The position numbers were made by a program, and so were the translations under genes. The notes below the pieces were generated by a model. It was not told the DNA's origin, made no database searches, and saw only the letters and a program-made list of their open reading frames with translations. Below are positions 10,641 to 20,138 of a DNA stretch of 64,000 nucleotides, in pieces (the stretch's first letter is position 1; the number at the start of each line of letters is the position of its first letter). The stretch is from Puccinellia tenuiflora (taxonomy: Eukaryota; Streptophyta; Magnoliopsida; Poales; Poaceae): positions 391,016 to 455,015 of the forward strand of contig QRDG01000137.1 of assembly GCA_012064385.1 (NCBI GenBank), read 5' to 3'.

Positions 10641-12810
10641 CAACATTATTTGTGGCCAAAGAATTTATCATACATTCTGATCATGAAGCTTTGAAGTATT
10701 TGAAGTGCCAATCTAACTTGAATAAACGTCATGCTAAATGGGTTGAGTTCATTGAATCCTTCCCATACATTATTAAGTATAAGAAAGGCAAAGAAAACGT
10801 GGTTGCTGATGCACTCTCTAGGAAAAGCATGCTTTTGACACATTTGGATGTTCAAGTTCCTGGTTTAGAGAGTTTGCGTGATTTATATGCTAATGATACT
10901 GATTTTTCCATGCCTTTTGCTAAGTGTTCTGCTGTGAAAGCTTGGGAAAAATACCATATGCATGATGGATACTTGTTTAGAGCTAACAAATTATGTGTGC
11001 CAGAATCGTCCGTGCGTTTGCTGTTGTTGCAGGAATCTCATGGTGGCGGTTTGATGGGACACTTTGGACGTGAGAAGACGTTACTGATGTTGGCTGATCA
11101 CTTTTATTGGCCAAGGATGAGGCGGGATGTGGACAGGTTTGTTAAGCGTTGCATCACTTGCAACAAGGCAAAGTCCAAGCTGAAGCCTCATGGTTTGTAT
11201 ACTCCTCTTCCTGCACCTACAACTCCATGGGAGGACATAAGCATGGATTTTGTGTTAGGATTGCCTAGAACTAGGAGAGGACATGATTCTATTTTTGTGG
11301 TAGTGGATCGTTTTTCTAAGATGTCACACTTTATTGCCTGCCACAAAAGCGACGATGCGTCGCATATTGCTAATCTGTTTTTCAGGGACATCGTGCGCTT
11401 ACATGGAGTACCCAAGACGATTGTTTCTGATCGAGATGTCAAGTTCATGAGTTACTTTTGGAAGACACTTTGGGGCAAGCTGGGAACAAAGCTGCTGTTC
11501 AGTACCACTTGTCATCCCCAAACTGATGGACAAACGGAGGTGGTGAATCGCACACTATCAACGTTGCTGCGAGCCATGATCAAGAAGAACTTGCGTGAGT
11601 GGGAAGATTGTTTGCCGCATGTGGAGTTTGCATATAACAGGGCGGTACATTCTACCACACAACTGTGTCCGTTTGAGGTGGTGTATGGTTTCAAACCCAT
11701 TACTCCGCTTGATTTGCTGCCGCTTCCATTACATGAGAGAGTCAACATGGAGGCATCGAAGCGTGCATATTTTGTGAGGAAGATACATGAGAAGACCAAA
11801 GGGGCAATTGAGAAAAAGGCAAGTACAATGCAGCTCGTGTCAACAAGAAGAGAAAGGAGGTGATCTTTCAGCCCGGCGACATGGTTTGGGTGCACTTTCG
11901 TAAAGACAGATTTCCTGTTCAGCGCAAGTCCAAGTTGATGCCGCGGGGTGATGGTCCATTCAAGGTTCTTGCCAAGATAAATGATAATGCATACAAGATA
12001 GATCTTCCTACAACTGAGTTTGGTGTCAGTAATACTTTCAATGTTGCTGATTTGACGCCATATGCTGGAGAAGACCTTGACGCGTCGAGGTCGACGCCTT
12101 TTCAAGGGGGGGAGGATGATGAGGACATCCCTAGTCCTTTACCATTTTCTTCTATCGATGATGTTGCTGCTCAAGACAAGCCCAATGAGGTGAGGATTGG
12201 ACCGATGACAAGAGCTCGTGCCAAGCTACTTGGACAACAGGTGAACTCACTCTTAATTGAATATGATGTTTGTGATAACGAGAACTTTATACTGCCTAAG
12301 TCTATGCACTTGTGTATGATTAGGGTTGTTGATAACACAAACATTGGAGGAGTACCAGAGGAGCGGCAAGAATGGAGTACAACGTCACCTATGGCGCGAG
12401 GGAGGAGCGGGAGGAAGGCGCAAGAAAGGAAGACGAGAAAACCAGTCAGCCGGCCTGAGGCCGGCCTCAGCCCGGCCAGGCCGGGCCACCCGAAGCACCC
12501 GGCCTCCAACGCAGGAAGGCCGGCCCAAGCCCGGCCTAGGCCGGCATGTGCCCGAAGCGGCCGGCCTCAGCCCGGCCTTAGCCGGCCTAGGCCGGCCATG
12601 CACCCGAAGCGGCCGGCCTCAGCCCGGCCTCCGCCCGGCCAGGCTGGTTGCGTGCATGCAATCCCAGCCCGGCCTAGGCCCGGCCTAAGCCCGGCCTGGA
12701 CCCGGCCTGCGCGCCAGATTTTGGCCGAACCCACTTTTGGGTCGGTTTGTACCGTTCGAGTCAGAACCAAGTTAGGTTTTCCATGTAGTTCGGTTTGGCC
12801 TCCTATATAA
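10637..12810 (+). pseudogene. Element A RNase H end and integrase, with C-terminal tail reading into the 3' LTR
   Basis: The frame from 10637 has the end of RNase H (FIIHSDHEAL, VVADALSRK). The integrase zinc site follows: H residues near ESHGGGLMGHFG and CITC at 11150. The DDE core has Asp in SMDFVLGLP (11245) and SDRDVKF, and Glu in HPQTDGQTEVVNR (11515). A one-base shift in an A run near 11815 separates it from the second frame. That frame (11860-12810) holds the C-terminal SH3-like part (FQPGDMVWVHF, LMPRGDGPF) and then crosses the polypurine tract into the LTR, where GPMTRARAKLL is encoded. A pol tail encoded by the LTR is also seen in elements B and C. Confidence 0.9.
12104..12116 (+). 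other. Polypurine tract of element A
   Basis: AAGGGGGGGAGGA lies directly before the 3' LTR and primes plus-strand DNA. It is also coding (GGED in the pol tail). Confidence 0.85.
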
Positions 12811-13193
12811 GGATAGGGCGGCTGTAGTAGAGGGGTTAGACCACGTTTTGATTAAACCCTAGATTGGATTGCTACAAGCATTCATCTTTTGCCGTGTTCC
12901 TCTTTGTTGCGATCAGGAATACAACCCCTCCACTTTGTTTCGATCTGGAGGTTCTTGCTACCAAAGTTAGAGTGTGATCTGTTGTTCCATTGGGAATTAG
13001 TAGATCGCAGAAACCGCTTCGTGGCCGGCGGCTACGTTGCATCGGTGTGAGGCGTCGCGAATATCCATTGGGTTGAAGAGCTGTTGCATTGGCAACAGGG
13101 GAGCAGCCGGAGAGTTCGTCGGAATCTCGCAAGTTATCTACCATCATCAACCATCTACCACCCTCGCAGAGAAGATCGGGCCACCCCTTATCA
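12117..13193 (+). repeat. 3' LTR of element A
   Basis: It matches the 5' LTR end to end (1077 against 1089 bp). It has a TATATAA box at 12804-12810 and a GGCCGG array at about 12448-12715. I count more than ten one-base indels against the other LTR but very few substitutions. The flanking duplication CCGAC follows at 13194-13198. Confidence 0.95.
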
Positions 13194-14229
13194 CCGACGT
13201 TCCTACACTACATGATGTCGTTCGAAAGGCAGAATGGTGTCATGAAACGATACGTCCGCAACAGGTCCGTCCAGACGCAAGCATGGCCAAGGGCTTCCTG
13301 ACCTACGATGCATCTCCTTCTGCCAGAATTATCGAGCACCGAGAACCAGGATGTTGGTCTGCCAATCAGGACGCACCTTGGCAGGCTCGAGGATTTGGTC
13401 ACCGCGAGGGCTACCGCTCACTCCATGTCGACATTCATGGTCGACAAGACGACTTCAACAGGGCTCACCGGGTCACGCTACAACACTTACAATTGATCGG
13501 ACCTTGGGTGGAAGAGCACAAAAGCTTAATCGAGCAGAATTACATCGACCTGGGCCGACCGAGGAAGAAGGGAGCGTAACCAGAGAGCACAACTCCAGCT
13601 TCAGCGTTGGTTCAAGAAAAGGCAACTGGTTCAGCAAAGAGCATACCGCCAGCTACGGAAGATGAAAAACTCATATTCTACTTATCACAGGGCCCCGGGC
13701 ACAACGTAAAGACCTATCAGACGTACGACATCAGCGGTTACAAATTCTGCACCGAGGAAAAGGACAGGAATTGCGAATATCAAAACTCAGGAGTAACTAT
13801 GCTATCCTACGGCGATGACGAGGCTACTGTGAAGGAAAGATTCTTCGGACGGATCGAGGAGATATGGGAGCTCAACTACTGTGGACAGTTGGTGCCAATG
13901 TTCCGTGTGAGATGGGCCAAGGACGTCGTCAAAGAAGACCGGTATTTCACCACCATGGTAAAACCCGATGCCAAATCGAAGAACGCCTCCACGAAAAGGA
14001 GCAATGGGTACTCGCTAGCCAAGTCGAGCAATGCTTCTTCATTACCGACCCGTCAAAGCCTAGCCATGTTGTCGTGAGGAGGGGCAAGAGGAGCATCATC
14101 GGAATGGAAGGAGACGCCAACGAGGAAGACTTGGACAAGAACGGCGATCCGAAGATCGAGGAGGAATTCGACAAGTACTTCGACATGCCTACTACTAGCA
14201 AAGAAGACGGAAGACCCCCTACCTACTAA
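13194..14229 (+). pseudogene. CACTA tnp2 transposase, C-terminal third (after element A)
   Basis: Directly after the target duplication the transposase resumes with FLHYMMSFERQNGVMKRYVR (about 13200-13260). It continues through GFGHREGYRSLHVD (13390-13440) and NRAHRVTLQHLQ, the region called DUF4218 in other tnp2 proteins. Next comes a DUF4216-like domain with ERFFGRIEEIWELNY (13837) and FRVRWAKDVVKEDRYF (13903). A C-terminal tail KRSIIGMEGDANEEDLD ends with TAA at 14227-14229. Frameshifts occur near 13265, 13310, 13590 and 13995, so several frames must be read to follow it. No new start codon is expected, since this is the downstream part of one gene interrupted by the retrotransposon. Confidence 0.88.
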
Positions 14230-14657
14230 AGGTTGTCCGTTCACGCGAAGAAATCGCAAGGTGCCGGCCTAAAGTATTCAAACGCGAAGAAGGGAAAGAA
14301 GAACTAGCTCGGAACCGAGACGAAGAAGACTTTTTTGGTGTATTTAATTTGTGTGTGTGTGTGAGACAATGCAAGCATATATATGTATTCAATGAATATA
14401 TATGAGAGACATTGTGTGTGAGACAATGCAAGAGCATATATATATTAAATGAATTGAATATGTATGAGACATTGTGTGTATTTTGTAACCAAATTTAACC
14501 AAAATAATTTAAAGAAAAAATTAAAGAAATAAAAATTGAGACAAGCCAGGATTCGAACCTGGCTGTCCATGTTAATCCAGTTTTGTTGGAAACCAGTGGG
14601 TAGTTTTGCTGTTTGTGTCAAGTAATAGCAGCACAGCTTTTGAACTGTACGCCAGGA
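14230..14657 (+). other. Non-coding CACTA interior downstream of tnp2
   Basis: AT-rich region with GT-rich runs (14350-14480) and two copies of a segment around GAGACAATGCAAG. At 14541-14562 stands CCAGGATTCGAACCTGG, which looks like a tRNA T-arm on the minus strand, but no acceptor or anticodon arm could be found. It is likely the 3' untranslated part of the transposase gene. Confidence 0.5.
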
Positions 14658-14785
14658 AATTCTGTGGCGCACCACCTAGCAGATGCGCCACAGAATCTTA
14701 AATTTCTGTGCGCGCCACCTAGCAGATGCGCCACATAATCTTAAATTTCTGTGGCGCACCGCGTAGCAGATGCGCCACATAATTC
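14658..14785. repeat. Internal block of CACTA subterminal-type repeats
   Basis: Three inverted pairs of the TTCTGTGGCGCA / TGCGCCACAGAA motif, spaced about 40 bases, lie in the middle of the transposon between its two genes. Such arrays normally stand only at the ends. It may be a relic of an older end, so the second gene region could have come from another copy. Confidence 0.8.
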
Positions 14786-15461
14786 TTGGGCCTCCACTTA
14801 CATGTGGGCCCGCCCCCGCGCTGCCCCTTTCTTCCCAAATTTGCTAAGTCCTATAACCCCGCGCTCGACGACCCCCCTCGCCGCCGGCAGCCCGACGCCA
14901 CCGCCGCCACCGGAGGAGCCGCCCCTGTCCCCTCGCCCTCACTCTCCGCCACTGCCACCGGAGGAGCACCGCCACGTCCACCGGAGGAGCCGCCTGTGGA
15001 CGAGCACCAGGAGGAGGAGGCCCGCGTCTACCGCGCCCGCCGTGTCCACCTCTGCCTCCCCCTGCCTCCCCGCTCCGCCGGTTCAGGACGAGGTAACCAC
15101 CCTGCCTCCAACTCGCCGCTGTCGGCTGCCGATACTCCTGCCGTCCCCGTCCCCATGCCCTGCACCGCTCGGACCAGCGCCACCTGCGCCGCGCTCGGAC
15201 CAGCGCCTTCAGGTACTGCTCCTCTCCCTTCCTCCTCCCTTGCGGCTGCCTCTCCGCTGCCTCTCCTCTACTCCTCCCCTGTGGTTGCTGGCCTCTCCCT
15301 CTCCTCTTCCCCTGCCTCTTCCTCCCTTTACCTCTGCGTGTAACATGTTCGATGAAATTCCTATGGGAATTTAAAAAAATATTTTTGAGCTTTATTATGA
15401 AGTAATAACATAGTACAAGAGATCCATGAAGGTACATTTTAAATAGGATCAAGATTTGATA
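14786..15461 (+). other. GC-rich then AT-rich interior of CACTA, no supported gene
   Basis: 14830-15340 is very rich in C and G and open in several frames on both strands, with Pro/Ser/Arg-rich products of low complexity. No domain is recognised and I do not call a gene. It could be a first exon or promoter of the second CACTA gene; similar CG-rich leaders precede such genes. Confidence 0.4.
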
Positions 15462-16173
15462 ATTTTGTAAGCCTCCAAAGTTGGTACTTTTAACTATTTT
15501 GAAGATGCATTTTTAGTTGCTGCTAGATGCTTTTGCTGCTAGCTGCTTTTGTGAAATGTGTGTGCTAGATGCTAAATCATGGTTTGCTAAATCATTAATT
15601 TTTCTAGCGCTTTTTCTTTTTCGAACCGAGATTACCCATTCCGTTATATGAGGGTATACTAGTTACTGTCACCATGAATAATTTTTCTTCTTCGAATGCC
15701 GATGATTAAAATGAAGTGACACCCGTGATCCGTGGTGGAGCTAGTGAGCCTTGTGATATGCATGATACACATCTTGTGGCATCCTAATTGGCTCACTAGC
15801 ACCATCACAGGAATATGTGTCCGACCTAACAATGAGGCACACATCCATATCATTTCTGTTTGCTTTAGTCTTTTCTTCAAATGCCGATGATAAAATGAAG
15901 TGACACCAATGTGATCCCGGGGATGGCGCTAGTGAGCCTTGTATATGCACAAATACACATCGTGCATCCTACTTGGCTCACTCGCACCATCCCTGGAACT
16001 TTTGTGTGTCCAATCTAAGTATGAGGCACACATCCAAATTACTTATAGTATTTTGTAAGCCTCCAAAGTTGGTACTTTTAACTATTTTGAAGATGCATTT
16101 TTAGTTGCTGCTAGGTGCTTTGCTGCTAGCTGCTTTGTGAAATGTGTGTGCTAGATGCTAAATCATGGTTTGG
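15462..16173. repeat. Nested tandem duplications in CACTA
   Basis: The segment 15462-15588 recurs at 16050-16173 with high identity (GTAAGCCTCCAAAGTTGG onward). Between them, 15684-15856 and 15871-16035 are diverged copies of each other (ATGCCGATGA, then AAATGAAGTGACACC). The arrangement X-Y-Y'-X' suggests two rounds of duplication. Confidence 0.8.
15728..15995 (+). ncRNA. Two tandem foldbacks, candidate small-RNA precursors
   Basis: In each duplicated unit a segment with CTAGTGAGCC pairs with a downstream GGCTCACTAG or GGCTCACTCG. Copy 1 pairs 15732-15750 with 15790-15808. Copy 2 pairs 15917-15938 with 15974-15995, about 22 bases with two mismatches and a loop of about 35 bases. Size and pairing resemble a plant miRNA or MITE hairpin. 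No known miRNA was recognised; expression is unknown. Confidence 0.3.
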
Positions 16174-16390
16174 TTAATTTATTGCAGCACCACAAGGAGC
16201 ACCTCCACCACGCCGATCTCGGACCCAAGCCTCCCTTCCCTACCTGAGGTAGTTCCTCTCTCCCTCGATGTGGATGTGGATGTGGTGATGTATGTGTTGA
16301 AGTGATGCTGTTGCCGACCAGCGATGCAGGCCGGAAATCTGTTGATGTGTTGATGTGATGGATGCTGTTGCCGGCCAGCGATGCCGGCCA

Positions 16391-16560
16391 TTATTTGTGA
16401 AATGCTTGTGCAGGTACCCCGAGAGGCCCTTGAGATTGCCGGAACGTCGATTAAGTTCCGTTCCGGCAAATTCGAGTACTCCATATGTCCCTTTTTAGCA
16501 AAGGTCATGCCAAAATTTTTCGTGAATTTTGGCATGACTTTGCTAAAAATATGACATATG
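16391..16560 (+). repeat. Leader cassette, copy 2, with hairpin
   Basis: This is close to 2561-2730: TGAAATGCTTG, GGTACCCCGAGAGGCCCTTG, then CATATGTCCC and a hairpin at 16482-16560 with slightly imperfect arms. It lies about 110 bases upstream of the ATG of the second CACTA gene, as copy 1 lies about 85 bases upstream of the first gene. Confidence 0.8.
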
Positions 16561-16669
16561 GGGTATTGCGACTAATGCATGGGGCGGGGTATCTTAGTAC
16601 TTAGTTAAGTGATTTTTTCCTTATATTTGGTGTACTAACTTCGACGTTTTTTTTCTTATAGGTGCGAAT

Positions 16670-18256
16670 ATGGCTGACAATAACGAGGCCGGGGGTTCTC
16701 GAATAGGAGGCGAGGAACCGATAGAGGAAAATAGTATGATTCAGACGGTCATCGCACAGGCAGTGACAAAGACGTTGGCGTCGCTCTTTCCTACCGTCTG
16801 TGAGGGTGTCAGGGTATGGATTGAGGGAGGGAAAAAGGGCCTCCCCCAATGATCATCTTCGGCTCCAACAAGTACTCAATCAATGTGGCTATAGAAGATG
16901 CACCCCCAGCATCCCCAGAGGTAAAGAAGAAGAAGCACAGGAAGAGAAGTAAGCCAGCTCCTAAGACGACTATCCGGGGGTATGAAGACATGCTATCACC
17001 CCGTGCGGATGGCATGACCCGAGTTCATGAAGCTGGTCAACCGATCCTGTCTCGGGAGCTGCTCCACCTTGTAGACGGATGCATGCTCTCTTTGCAAAAT
17101 GCTATCTTGACGCTAGAGGGCAACCTTCTTAAAGAAGAGGATCCAAATTACCCGGTGTTCACTGTCAAGGTGCCAAAGTACTTGGCCGACTTCGTCCATG
17201 AAGCCCCCGCGGATTATTTCTTCATATCGTACGAGGACGTCTTCAAGCTGTTTCACTATAGACGGTTGGACTATAACTTGGTCCGCCTATATGTGCTCAA
17301 CCAGGCGACGAGATCAGGAGAGATAATACCCGTACGTCAAGGTAGTGGATCCCTACTACATGCGTGACAGCCAGCCGGTGGAAGGATCAACAACACGGGC
17401 CATGGCCACGGAGTTCCTCCAGAGAATCATGCTGAACAACCAGGATAAGAACAGCCTTCTTCTGCCTTTCTTTTCCGAGTAAGTACACATCCGGTCGCCG
17501 ATGTCGTATGTTATGCTTTCTTATAGATTTCTTCCATTGTTGATCCTTTCCAACATTCCGTGTCAATTGTGTTGAGCAGTGACGAGTACTGCGTACTCAT
17601 CGTCCTAAGCCCGAGGTGGTCCGTTGCCACTTATATCGACTCGGGGAGTCTTAAAGACTACACCAGAATAAAGGGTGTTCTCGATGAGGCTCTCGAGGGC
17701 TATGCCCAAAGAGAGGCCACTTCCACGTAGAAAAGAATGGGGAACGTTTCACAAAGGAGAAGAAACACATTTTCTGCCATGGAACCAGGTTCCATTGCAT
17801 CAAGCATCCGTCTGGCAGCGTGAAGGATGCCTTCTACGTCCTCATCACATTAAAGGGTTTGTCCGGGATGCAGAGAAAACGAGGTGGCCATCTAGTCTCC
17901 AAGAATGGACCAAACTTAGAGGGGAAATCACCGACGCTGATCTTAGAGAAGAATTCCATCGCATCCGGATGCAGTTATCGCAAATCATCGTGGAAGATGT
18001 CATGACAGAAGGGGGGTCCTTACACAACCCTAGAGGTAATTTGTCCATCTCCAGCCAAATATATATCCCAATCCACTCGATATATTATTAACCAAATATA
18101 TTTCCCAATCCATCTGCAGGGATGTCTGAGTGGGAGATCGAAGACCGCCTAGACAAGCAAAATGACATGAGGACGTGGCTGACGAAAGACTGCTTTAAAC
18201 CGTTCCCTGAGCCGATAAAAAAGAAGGCTCAATCCTGCAGCTACCAGTGGAGCTAG
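16670..18256 (+). pseudogene. Second CACTA gene: En/Spm-type accessory protein with a degenerate Ulp1 (C48) protease-like domain
   Basis: The ATG at 16670 opens MADNNEAGGSRIGG. A frameshift near 16845 leads into a frame from about 16849 with a basic segment (KKKKHRKRSKP) and a long middle domain ending near 17300. One more shift leads to DPYYMRDSQP. An intron is likely at 17479-17579 (GTAAGT to AG), after which DDEYCVLIVLSPRW and YIDSGSLKDY resemble the His and Asp segments of Ulp1 proteases. KHPSGSVKDAFYV (about 17802) is the Cys segment. The His and Cys usual at these places appear to be replaced, so protease activity is doubtful. A second intron (about 18035-18118) precedes the last exon MSEWEIEDRLDKQ, stopping at 18254-18256. 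In other CACTA elements this gene lies beside tnp2; its exact role is not known to me. Confidence 0.7.
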
Positions 18257-18287
18257 ACGTGTTCTCCATTAGCGACCCAGAAAAATA

Positions 18288-18616
18288 GTCATAGTACAAA
18301 TAAAGTGACCCAGCAAAGACCCTAGCAGCGACTCAAGAAGAAGAGACTCCAGCGGCTCCTCCTGCAGAGACCGTCGAGGAGTGGGCTGAGGCTGCTTCAG
18401 CGTCGGGCGCAGGAACCGCCATGATAAGTGGGCCCTAGTGATTTCTTAGACATTAAGGGATCACTAGGCCCCACTTATCATCGGAGGTTCCTGCGTCCGA
18501 CGCTGAAGCAGCCTCAACCCACTTGTCGACGGTCTCTGCCGGAGGAGCCACTGGAGTCTCTTCTTTTTGAGTCGCTGCTGGGGTCTCTTGCTGGGTCACT
18601 ATATTTGTACTATGAC
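18288..18616. repeat. Inverted repeat with ~160-bp arms and a loop of only a few bases
   Basis: The left arm (18288 to about 18448) is mirrored by the right arm (about 18453-18616) with few mismatches and small indels. Matching ends are GTCATAGTACAAAT and ATTTGTACTATGAC; the centre lies at GACATT. The arm also reads as a protein tail on one strand (TPAAPPAETVEEW), so it looks like an inverted duplication of the old 3' end of the second gene. A transcript would fold into a long hairpin. Confidence 0.88.
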
Positions 18617-18734
18617 TTATGTGACATGAGATGAACTTTTGTACCCCTAAATTCAGCACTTGTAATCAATGTGTGAAACGATTAACTTATGTATCATGAC
18701 TTGTGTAATAATCGTGTATCTTCGGCTCTAAGTA

Positions 18735-18870
18735 ATGTGATATACCTGTATTTCCTATAATATATACCTGTATTTCCTGTTTCCTGTAATATATCTGTAT
18801 TTCCTATAATATACCTGTATTTTCTGTAATATACCTGTATTTTCTGTAATATACCTGTATTTATACAGCA
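18735..18870. repeat. Short tandem repeats, ~19 bp unit
   Basis: About seven imperfect copies of a unit like TATACCTGTATTTCCTGTAA. The arrangement has no spacers and no conserved repeats of CRISPR type; it is a simple minisatellite next to the right subterminal array. Confidence 0.85.
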
Positions 18871-18895
18871 GGCAGCAGAAATTTGAAAATACATT

Positions 18896-19161
18896 TAAAT
18901 TATTCTGCGGCGCATCTTTTTAGTTTTCTGTGGCGCATGGAATTCTGTGGCGCATGGAGAAATGATGCGCCACAGACATAATTCTGTGGCGCACCCTTGC
19001 TGGTGCGCCACAGAATCTTGGTATTTCTGTGGCGCACCGCCAGGATGCGCCACAGAAATATATTTTAGTGGCGAGATTTCTGTGGCGCATCCCACCATTT
19101 CCTAGATGCGCCACAGAAACCCTATTTTGGTGCGCCACAGATGACCTGTTCCCTAGTAGTG
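18896..19161. repeat. Right subterminal array and terminal inverted repeat of CACTA
   Basis: About eleven copies of the TTCTGTGGCGCA 12-mer in both orientations lie between 18901 and 19140. They are followed by the terminus TTCCCTAGTAGTG at 19149-19161. The duplication GCG follows. Confidence 0.92.
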
Positions 19162-20138
19162 GCGGTTCTTGGCTTGTATTGGATGTCGAAAGCTGCTAAT
19201 TCGATGCCCCATTTGGCGACTCGGCCCGTTGCGTCGACATTGTTGATAATATCCTTCAATGGAGCTTTGCTGACCACCGTGATTGTGTGATCATGGAAGT
19301 AATGCCGTAGCTTTCCGGCGGCAAAGAATACACCATAGGCTAACTTCTGGTAGTGAGGGTAGCGCTGCTTCGAATCTGAGAAAACCTCGCTAATGAAATA
19401 GACAGGGCGCTGATCCGGCCATTGCTTCCCTTCCTCTAGGCGTTCAACTACAATGACGGCACTTATCACGAAATTCATGGCCGACATGTAGAGCAGAAGC
19501 GGCTATTTTTCCTTCGGAGCTGCCAAGATTGGAGCATGTGTCAATGTATACTTCAGCTGTGCCAAAGCTGCCTCTGCTTCCTCTGTCCAAACAAAATTGT
19601 CCGACTTTTTGAGGAGCTTGTATAATGGCAATGCTTTGTCACCAAGCCGGCTAATGAATCGGCTTACAGCCGCGGCGGAACCCGTAAGACGCTGTATGTC
19701 CTTCAGACAAGTCGGCCTCTCGATGTTTTGAATCACCTTTATCTTTTCCGGGTTAACTTCAATTCCTCTTTGAGAAACAATGAAGCCCAGAAGCTTGCCT
19801 ACGGGAACTCCGAAGACGCATTTTGCCGGATTAAGCTTCATCTGGTACTCCCTTAGATTTGCAAAGGTTTCCGACAGATCGGCGATAAGATCACCACACT
19901 TCTTCGACATGACCGCTATGTCGTCGACATAGACATGAACATTGCGGCCAATTTGCTTGTCCAAACACCGCTGCATACACCTTTGGTAAGTAGCACCGGC
20001 GTTCTTTAAGCCGAAAGGCATTGTGACATAGCAGTAATTGCCATATGGCATGGTGAAGGACGTCTTGATTGATCTGACTCCTTCATCTTAATGTGATGGT
20101 AACGCGAATAAGCGTCCAGAAAACATAGCATCTCGGAG
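19162..20138 (-). pseudogene. Tat element: second half of reverse transcriptase and first RNase H
   Basis: On the minus strand the frame 20051-19503 contains VTMPFGLKNAGATYQR, the catalytic VYVDDIAVMSK and LLGFIVSQRGIEVNPEKI, typical of RT. The next frame, 19487-19162, carries the first RNase H of Tat type (VYFISEVFSDSKQRYP, GRVAKWGIELAAFDI), known to be degenerate in this lineage. The frame changes near 19500 (stop TAG in TFFP region), and the RT is cut at 20138 by element D. The part just right of D, on the minus strand upstream, ends at 38982. The CGGAG duplication belongs to the RT coding sequence. Confidence 0.9.

Larger units (their letters stand above)
5195..13193 (+). mobile_element. 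Element A: young, apparently full-structure Ty3/gypsy retrotransposon
   Basis: Two nearly identical LTRs (5195-6283 and 12117-13193) enclose gag, protease, RT, RNase H and integrase in Ty3 order. The 5-base duplication CCGAC flanks it at 5190-5194 and 13194-13198. A tRNA-Met type PBS follows the 5' LTR and a polypurine tract precedes the 3' LTR. The polyprotein reads on into the 3' LTR. Clade is uncertain; the integrase C-terminus (KLMPRGDGPF, then INDNAY) suggests a chromovirus, perhaps CRM-like. LTR differences are almost all one-base indels. Confidence 0.95.
1699..19161 (+). mobile_element. Complete CACTA (En/Spm) DNA transposon, 17.5 kb including nested element A
   Basis: The left end reads CACTACTAGGAAAC and the right end reads TTCCCTAGTAGTG, so the ends are inverted CACTA termini. 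The 3-base target duplication GCG stands at 1696-1698 and 19162-19164, the length typical of CACTA elements. Both ends carry dense inverted copies of a 12-mer related to TTCTGTGGCGCA. Two plus-strand gene regions are present: a tnp2-type transposase (2816-14229, split by element A) and a second gene with a Ulp1-like domain (16670-18256). Without element A and its duplication the transposon is about 9.5 kb. Both genes carry stops or frameshifts, so it is not autonomous as sequenced. Confidence 0.95.

Noticed and set aside
14540..14565. tRNA gene on the minus strand
   Set aside because: Only a T-arm-like GGTTCGAATCC stem is present. I could not find a D-arm, anticodon arm or matching 7-bp acceptor stem at the right distance.
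14751..15374. Pro-rich ORFs in the CACTA interior
   Set aside because: Open in several frames on both strands with low complexity; no start context, domain or repeat of coding character.
15330..15374. PPR-like text ACNMFDEIPMG in CACTA
   Set aside because: Too short (about 11 residues) and directly ended by a stop; insufficient to call a captured gene.
18735..18870. CRISPR-like repeat array
   Set aside because: Repeats are contiguous, imperfect and without unique spacers, and the context is a plant transposon; it is a minisatellite.
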